A stretch of DNA of 64,000 bases from Pseudomonas sp. K2I15 (lineage in GTDB: Bacteria > Pseudomonadota > Gammaproteobacteria > Pseudomonadales > Pseudomonadaceae), in NCBI RefSeq assembly GCF_002204795.1, contig NZ_NIXO01000015.1, positions 1-64,000 on the forward strand, written 5' to 3'. The notes beneath the pieces were generated by a model. It saw only the letters and a list, made by a program, of their open reading frames with translations. It did no database searches and had not been told where the DNA came from. The translations under genes were made by a program, and so were the position numbers. Shown one piece after another: positions 58,989 to 64,000 of the stretch. Each line of letters starts with the position of its first letter. Position 1 is the stretch's first letter.

Positions 58989-60959
58989 TCATTCACTGGT
59001 AAGGGCCTTGACCGGATCAAGTCGGGCGGCTTTTCGGGCCGGCATGAAACCGAAAATGACGCCGGTGACCAGGGCGCACAAAAAGGCACCCAGGGCGGCC
59101 GGAATCGAGAATGCGACGGCCACGTTGCTAAGGATCAGCACGCCACCCACCAGCAGAGCAAGGCCGATGCCGGTGACGCCACCGACCACCGAGAGCATCA
59201 CCGCTTCGGTAAGGAACTGACGCAGGATGTCCCGCTGCCGTGCGCCGGTGGCCATGCGAATGCCGATCTCCCGGGTGCGTTCGCGCACGGTCATCAGCAT
59301 GATGTTCATCACGCCGATACCGCCCACCAACAGCGAAATCGCGGCAATCGAGCCGAGCATCAGCGACAGGGTGTTCTGGGTGCGTGCCTCGGCCTGGATC
59401 ATCGCGGCGTTGTTGGTCAGTTCAAAGTCATGCTTGCCGTTGTGCAGGCGCAGCAACAACTGGTTGATGGCCTGTTCGGCGTCGTGCACGTTGCGCGCGT
59501 CGGCAGCGGCAATCACTACGTATTCGGGGTTGTAGCTGCCGAATAGGCGCACGCTGGCGGCGGAGTAGGGGATGGCGATACGGTCATCGCTGTCCTTGTT
59601 GCCGGAGCTGGCGCCTTTTTCGGCGAGCACACCGACCACCTGGAACGGAACGTTTTCGATCAGGATGTATTGTCCGATCGGATCGACCTGATCCTTGAAC
59701 AGCTTGTCCCGTACCCGCTTGCCGATCACGGCCACCGTGGCTCCGGCGCGCTCGTCGGCCTCGGTGAAGTAGCTACCCTCGACCACCGGCCAGTTGAAGA
59801 TTGCCGGGAAGTTGGTGTCATTGCCGCCGACATAGGCCATGTGGTCGACGTTGCCAAAGCGAACCCCGGCCTCTGCGCCATTCACCGGCATGATGCGCCT
59901 GACCTGAGGCAGGGCCGCCAGGGCGGCCACGTCGTTGAGGGTGATCACGCCGGGTGGCGTGCGCGGGTTGGGTGCCGACCCGCTGACGTAGAGGATATTG
60001 GAGCCAAAGGCGCCCATCTGCGCCATGACCTGGCGCTTGCTGCCTTCGCCCACCGCCAGCATCACCACCACCGACGCGACGCCGATGATGATCCCCAGCA
60101 ACGTCAGCGCGGTGCGAAAGCGGTTGATCCACATCACCCGCCAGGCGGCTTGCACGGCGTCCAGCAACTCGGCTTTCCAGGCACCGTTGTGCTCGGCGCC
60201 ATCGGCCAGGCGCTGGCGCAGGTCCACGGCTTGCAAGGCGCCCGAGATGGCCACGGGGGCCGTCTTGCTGGTGTCGGCGGAGTCGCTGATGATCAGCCCA
60301 TCGCGAATCTCGATGATGCGGTTGGCCCGCGCCGCCACTTCGCGGTCGTGGGTGATCAGGATCACCACATGGCCCTGGCTGGCCAGTTCGTCCAGCAGGG
60401 TCATGACCTCGGCGCCGCTGTGGCTGTCGAGTGCGCCGGTAGGCTCGTCGGCGAGGATGATATGCCCGCCGTTCATCAATGCGCGGGCAATTGACACCCG
60501 TTGCTGTTGGCCGCCGGAAAGCTGGTGCGGGCGATTGGCGGTGCGTTCGGCCAGGCCCAAACGAGTCAGCAGGGCGTTGGCGCGGGCGTGGCGTTCGGCG
60601 GCGCTGATACCGGCATAGATCGCCGGCATTTCGACGTTTTCCTGGGCCGAGCCGGAAGGGATCAGGTGGTAGCCCTGGAACACAAAACCAAAGGCTTCGC
60701 GGCGCAGCCAGGCGAGTTCGTCACTGTCCAGTTGGGCGACGTTCTCCCCGGCGAACAGGTAGTCGCCCTCGGTGGGGCGGTCGAGGCAGCCGAGGATGTT
60801 CATCAGCGTGGATTTGCCGGAGCCGGAGGCGCCGACAATCGCCACGAATTCACCGGCATGGATCGCCAGGTCGATGCCGCGCAGCACGTCAACCTGGGGT
60901 GTGTCGCCGCCGCCGTAGGATTTGCGGATGCCCTTGAGTTCGATCAGTGGGGTCGACAT
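58989..60959 (-). CDS. pvdT: MacB-type ATPase/permease PvdT
   Basis: Encodes 656 residues. The N-terminal ATPase domain has Walker A GASGSGKS (43-50), signature LSGGQ (147-151) and Walker B ILADEP (168-173). An FtsX-like permease half has one helix near residue 280 ([17 protein letters not shown]), a large periplasmic domain and three C-terminal helices. It drives pyoverdine secretion and recycling from periplasm to outside with PvdR and OpmQ. The start ATG abuts the pvdR stop with no gap, so translation is coupled. Confidence 0.95.
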   Translation of the reverse strand: MSTPLIELKGIRKSYGGGDTPQVDVLRGIDLAIHAGEFVAIVGASGSGKSTLMNILGCLDRPTEGDYLFAGENVAQLDSDELAWLRREAFGFVFQGYHLIPSGSAQENVEMPAIYAGISAAERHARANALLTRLGLAERTANRPHQLSGGQQQRVSIARALMNGGHIILADEPTGALDSHSGAEVMTLLDELASQGHVVILITHDREVAARANRIIEIRDGLIISDSADTSKTAPVAISGALQAVDLRQRLADGAEHNGAWKAELLDAVQAAWRVMWINRFRTALTLLGIIIGVASVVVMLAVGEGSKRQVMAQMGAFGSNILYVSGSAPNPRTPPGVITLNDVAALAALPQVRRIMPVNGAEAGVRFGNVDHMAYVGGNDTNFPAIFNWPVVEGSYFTEADERAGATVAVIGKRVRDKLFKDQVDPIGQYILIENVPFQVVGVLAEKGASSGNKDSDDRIAIPYSAASVRLFGSYNPEYVVIAAADARNVHDAEQAINQLLLRLHNGKHDFELTNNAAMIQAEARTQNTLSLMLGSIAAISLLVGGIGVMNIMLMTVRERTREIGIRMATGARQRDILRQFLTEAVMLSVVGGVTGIGLALLVGGVLILSNVAVAFSIPAALGAFLCALVTGVIFGFMPARKAARLDPVKALTSE

Positions 60960-62132
60960 TCAACCCCCGCTGCCATCGGCCGGGCCGATCAGCAGGTGAT
61001 CGCCTTCGTTCAGGCCTTCCAGCACCTGGACTCGCAGGCGGTCGCTGATGCCCAGGCGGATTTCGCGCAGTTCAATGTTGCCGTTTTTCGCCACCACGCG
61101 GGCGATCTGCTTGTCGGCGCCAATACGGCCTTGCAGGGCGGCAACAGGGGCGGTGAGGGTGTTCTGCGCCTGGCCTGCGACGAAGAACACTTGGGTAGTC
61201 ATTTCGGCCATCAAGGCGTTGTCGGTGTTATCAACATCCAGCAGCACCGTGTACAGCACCACTCGGCCGGTGCCGCTTTTGCCGGCACTGCTGGGGCTGC
61301 CGCTGCCCTGGCTGGTTTCGTTGAGCGGCTTGGGCGGGATCGGCAAAATCTGCCGTACGGTACTGCTCCAGCGCCGGGCACCGCCGCTCAAGGTGGTGAA
61401 GTAGGCGGTCATGCCGGGTTTGACGTGGCCGATATCCGCTTCCGAGACCTCGGCCCACACGGTCATTGGTGACAGCTTGGCGATCCGCAGGATCAGCGGG
61501 GTTTGCTGCTGGGCGTTGAGGGTCTGGCCTTCCCGGGCGTCCACCGCGACCACGGTGCCGCTCATCGGCGCATAGATGCGGGTGTAGCCCAGTTCCGCTT
61601 CGTCGCTGCGCAGGCTGGCCCTGGCCTGGCGGATCTGCGCCTGGAACATCTCGACCCGGGCCTGGGTGGCACTCAGTTCGGCCTTGGCGGTTTGCACGTC
61701 TTCTTCACGAGTGGCGTTACCGGCCTCCAGGCGTTGCTGGCGCTGGTACTTCTGGCGGGCGAGTTCGTGCTGGGCCCGTTGCTCCTGCAACTGGGCCTGC
61801 AGGTTTTCGATGGCAAAGCGGCTGGCATCGAGCTTGGCTTTTTGCGTCGAGGGGTCGATCTCCACCAGCAATTGGCCTTCGTTGACCTGATCGCCGGCTT
61901 CAACGTGGATCTTCTGGATTTGCCCGGACGCCTGCGCGCCCACGTCCACATAGCGCCGGGGTTGCAGGGTGCCCAAGGCCGTGACGCTGCTTTCGATATC
62001 GCCACGCGTCACGGTGACGGTCGCCAGATTGTCCCGGCCCGGCGGCAGGACCTGCCAGGCCGCCACGGCAATAATGGGAATCAGGCACGTAATGACAAAC
62101 AGCGCGCGTCGGGCAGGTCGAGGACGTTTCAT
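60960..62132 (-). CDS. pvdR: Periplasmic adaptor PvdR
   Basis: Encodes 390 residues of the MacA-type membrane fusion family. One N-terminal transmembrane helix (about 9-27) is followed by a lipoyl half (YVDVGAQASGQIQKIHV), a coiled-coil hairpin (about 95-165), the second half (YAPMSGTVVAVDAREGQ) and beta-barrel/membrane-proximal domains. It joins PvdT to OpmQ. First gene of pvdR-pvdT-opmQ, with an exact PvdS box 54 bp upstream. Confidence 0.95.
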   Translation of the reverse strand: MKRPRPARRALFVITCLIPIIAVAAWQVLPPGRDNLATVTVTRGDIESSVTALGTLQPRRYVDVGAQASGQIQKIHVEAGDQVNEGQLLVEIDPSTQKAKLDASRFAIENLQAQLQEQRAQHELARQKYQRQQRLEAGNATREEDVQTAKAELSATQARVEMFQAQIRQARASLRSDEAELGYTRIYAPMSGTVVAVDAREGQTLNAQQQTPLILRIAKLSPMTVWAEVSEADIGHVKPGMTAYFTTLSGGARRWSSTVRQILPIPPKPLNETSQGSGSPSSAGKSGTGRVVLYTVLLDVDNTDNALMAEMTTQVFFVAGQAQNTLTAPVAALQGRIGADKQIARVVAKNGNIELREIRLGISDRLRVQVLEGLNEGDHLLIGPADGSGG

Positions 62133-62186
62133 GCAGAGTTCCAGCCAGGAAAGATCGGCCCGCAGGAGCGGGAAGCTGACAGGTAG

Positions 62187-62210
62187 ACGAGGAAATTGCC
62201 CGGGGATTTA
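62187..62210 (-). promoter_or_regulatory. PvdS promoter for pvdRT-opmQ
   Basis: On the minus strand an exact TAAAT, 16 bp, CGT, preceded by CC. It lies in the 270-bp gap shared with fpvI, whose own control site faces the other way. Confidence 0.88.
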
Positions 62211-62284
62211 GGCCGTTACATATGCGGTTACAGGTGTGCGGAGGCAAAATAATTGCCTGGCGATGCAAGTCTTGTTTAAAAGTA

Positions 62285-62303
62285 GATGAGAATTACTATA
62301 AAT
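62285..62303 (+). promoter_or_regulatory. Fur-box-like site upstream of fpvI
   Basis: Begins GATGAGAATTAC and ends TAAAT; I count about 13-14 of 19 positions matching the Pseudomonas Fur consensus. It lies ~100 bp before the fpvI ATG. Iron repression of fpvI through Fur is established in P. aeruginosa, so the location is right. Confidence 0.55.
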
Positions 62304-62402
62304 TACACGCGCCTCAAACTGCCATCATCGAGCTGCGTCACCGAATCGGCTGTTAACTTCGTATTCAAAGGACCTAATTCCGCCTCCAGGCGGTCGGGAG
62401 TC

Positions 62403-62885
62403 ATGTTGGAAAACTACTATCGCGAGCTGGTGTGTTTCCTTAACGCCAAGCTGGGCAACCGTCAGGTGGCCGAAGATGTGGTGCATGACGCTTATGTGCG
62501 AGTACTGGAGCGCGCCAGTGATACGCCGATCGAACAGCCTCGCGCCTTTCTCTATCGCACCGCACTGAACCTGGTGATAGATGGCCATCGGCGCAACGCG
62601 TTGCGCCAGGCCGAACCCCTGGAAGTACTCGACAGCGAAGAGCGTTTTTCGCTGTCTTCGCCTCACCACAGCCTGGATCACGGCCAGCGCCTGGAGATGC
62701 TCGAGCGCGCCCTGGCCGAACTGCCGTCGCTTTGCCGTGACAGCTTCCTGCTGCGCAAGCTTGACGGTCTGTCCCACCTGCAAATCGCCGAGCGCCTGAG
62801 CATTTCCCGCGCGTTGGTGGAAAAGCACATCGTCAATGCCATGAAGCATTGCCGGGTGCGCATGCGCGAGTGGGACGCGCACTGA
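62403..62885 (+). CDS. fpvI: ECF sigma factor FpvI
   Basis: Encodes 160 residues (FpvI of PAO1 is about this long). Region 2 is around AKLGNRQVAEDVVHDAYVRV with the -10 recognition part near RAFLYRTALNLVIDG; region 4 HTH is HLQIAERLSISRALVEKHI. FpvI directs RNA polymerase to fpvA when ferripyoverdine binds FpvA. In-frame codons run back to 62286 but would cross the Fur site; ATG 62403 gives the family N-terminus LENYYRELV. GGGAG at 62396-62400 is very close to the ATG. In PAO1 the anti-sigma gene fpvR lies beside fpvI; it is not here. PvdS was considered, but the shorter length and the position next to pvdA favour FpvI. Confidence 0.9.
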   Translation: MLENYYRELVCFLNAKLGNRQVAEDVVHDAYVRVLERASDTPIEQPRAFLYRTALNLVIDGHRRNALRQAEPLEVLDSEERFSLSSPHHSLDHGQRLEMLERALAELPSLCRDSFLLRKLDGLSHLQIAERLSISRALVEKHIVNAMKHCRVRMREWDAH

Positions 62886-62898
62886 TTCCAGCGCCAGC

Positions 62899-62922
62899 TA
62901 AATTTTTTTTCATTGTCCTCGT
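62899..62922 (+). promoter_or_regulatory. PvdS promoter for pvdA
   Basis: Exact TAAAT (62899-62903), 16 bp, CGT (62920-62922), preceded by GC. It begins 14 bp after the fpvI stop and gives an untranslated leader of ~80 nt before the pvdA ATG. Confidence 0.92.
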
Positions 62923-63013
62923 CTCCTATCAACACACGACCTGTTGCTGTGCCTTCAGGTCTCTGAGGCTTTCCCGCCCCCACCGCCACGGGGCTTATCC
63001 AGAGGACACTGGA

Positions 63014-64000
63014 ATGACACAGGCAATTGCATCGCCCGCCGTTCACGACCTGATCGGTATTGGTTTCGGCCCTTCGAACCTGGCGCTGGCCATCGCCCTG
63101 CAGGAGCGTGAGAAAGCCCAGGGCAAACTGGACGTGCTGTTTCTCGACAAGCAGGCCGACTACCGCTGGCACGGCAACACCCTGGTGACCCAGAGTGAAT
63201 TGCAGATTTCCTTCCTCAAGGACCTGGTGACCCTGCGCAACCCCACCAGCCCGTATTCGTTCGTCAATTACCTGAAAGCCCACGGCCGACTGGTGGACTT
63301 CATCAACCTGGGCACCTTTTATCCGTGCCGCATGGAGTACAACGACTACCTGCGCTGGGTCTCGGGGCAGTTCCAGGCGCAGAGCCGTTATGGCGAGGAA
63401 GTGCTGGCCATCGAGCCGATCCTGCATCAGCAGCAGGTCGAGGCGCTGCGGGTGATTTCCCGGGATGCCCAGGGTGAGCAGCATGTGCGCACCACCCGTT
63501 CGGTGGTGGTCAGCGCTGGTGGCACGCCGCGTATTCCGGCGTCGTTCAAGGGGCTCAAGGATGACGGGCGGGTGTTCCATCACTCCCAATACCTGGAGCG
63601 CATGGCCAAGCAGCCGTGTGTCGACGGCAAGCCGATGCGCATCGCGATCATCGGCGGCGGCCAGAGCGCGGCCGAAGCCTTTATCGACCTCAACGACAGC
63701 TTCCCGTCGGTACAGGTCGACATGATCCTGCGCGGCTCCGCCCTCAAGCCCGCCGATGACAGCCCGTTCGTCAACGAAGTGTTCTCGCCGGAATTCACCG
63801 ACCTGGTGTTCCAGCAGAACGGCAGTGAGCGCGAGCGCCTGGTCAACGAGTACCACAACACCAACTACTCAGTGGTGGACCTGGACCTGATCGAGCGCAT
63901 CTACGGGATCTTCTACCGTCAGAAAGTCTCCGGCATCGCCCGTCACGCGTTCCGCACCCTGACCACCGTGGAAAAAGCCACGGCCGGGCCGCTGGGTGTC
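63014..64000 (+). CDS. pvdA: L-ornithine N5-monooxygenase PvdA, 3' end beyond window
   Basis: The first 329 codons of a protein usually ~443 residues long. FAD-binding motif GFGPSN (17-22) and NADPH-binding motif IIGGGQSAAEAF (about residue 213) are present, along with the family stretch SFLKDLVTLRNPTSPYSF. PvdA hydroxylates ornithine at N5 to make the iron-binding hydroxamate precursor; in this locus that residue is predicted at peptide positions 2 and 9. AGAGGA at 63001-63006 lies 7 nt before the ATG. It is cytoplasmic and PvdS-controlled. Confidence 0.96.
   Translation, partial: MTQAIASPAVHDLIGIGFGPSNLALAIALQEREKAQGKLDVLFLDKQADYRWHGNTLVTQSELQISFLKDLVTLRNPTSPYSFVNYLKAHGRLVDFINLGTFYPCRMEYNDYLRWVSGQFQAQSRYGEEVLAIEPILHQQQVEALRVISRDAQGEQHVRTTRSVVVSAGGTPRIPASFKGLKDDGRVFHHSQYLERMAKQPCVDGKPMRIAIIGGGQSAAEAFIDLNDSFPSVQVDMILRGSALKPADDSPFVNEVFSPEFTDLVFQQNGSERERLVNEYHNTNYSVVDLDLIERIYGIFYRQKVSGIARHAFRTLTTVEKATAGPLGV

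Noticed and set aside
62286-62402. An N-terminal extension of fpvI starting at 62286
   Set aside because: It would be translated from inside the Fur-like site and has no similarity to the family N-terminus; ATG 62403 gives the expected length.
62403-62885. The sigma factor as PvdS
   Set aside because: PvdS proteins are longer (about 185 residues) and normally lie near pvdL; this gene has the FpvI length and the FpvI position next to pvdA.

Overview
The window is GC-rich, densely coded DNA from a fluorescent Pseudomonas, most likely of the P. fluorescens group. It carries a nearly complete pyoverdine (fluorescent siderophore) locus: three giant non-ribosomal peptide synthetases, the ferripyoverdine receptor, the periplasmic maturation enzymes, the export and recycling pump, an ECF sigma factor and the start of pvdA. 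A classic Pseudomonas REP pair at 7.7 kb supports the assignment. No rRNA, tRNA, CRISPR array or insertion sequence was seen.

Layout. 0-7.3 kb: 3' part of an AraC-type regulator, a secreted GH3 beta-glucosidase, and a three-gene drug-efflux operon (outer-membrane lipoprotein, HlyD/EmrA adaptor, 14-TM EmrB-like MFS pump). 7.38-8.22 kb: gene-free DNA forming one very large imperfect palindrome with a REP pair in its loop. 8.25-10.15 kb: a TetR repressor divergent from an MFS transporter, with two near-identical 17-bp palindromic operators between them. 10.15-10.75 kb: a hicAB toxin-antitoxin pair. 10.96-46.72 kb: pvdI, pvdJ and a terminal pvdD-like synthetase, almost without gaps. 46.8-47.8 kb: an HSL-family alpha/beta hydrolase. 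47.8-64 kb: fpvA and pvdE (minus), pvdO-pvdN-pvdM (minus), pvdP (plus), opmQ-pvdT-pvdR (minus), fpvI (plus), pvdA (plus, cut by the window end).

How it works together. The synthetases hold nine modules. Their adenylation pocket residues and epimerisation domains predict D-Ser, D-OHOrn, Gly, Thr, D-Thr, Gln, Gly, D-Ser, D-OHOrn, added after the chromophore precursor built by PvdL (not in the window). PvdA makes N5-hydroxyornithine. PvdE moves the acylated precursor to the periplasm, where PvdM, PvdN, PvdO and PvdP mature it. PvdRT-OpmQ exports or recycles the product, FpvA imports the iron complex, and FpvI drives fpvA. Five promoters carry an exact TAAAT-N16-CGT PvdS box; the one before pvdI is a variant.

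Compared with the gene order I remember for P. aeruginosa PAO1, the block is collinear but lacks pvdF between pvdE and pvdO, lacks fpvR beside fpvI, and has gained the hydrolase. The last synthetase ends in an epimerisation-type domain with a changed active-site motif and has no thioesterase. Two threonine modules in pvdJ share a 1.77-kb tract that is about 99% identical. These are the main points worth following up.
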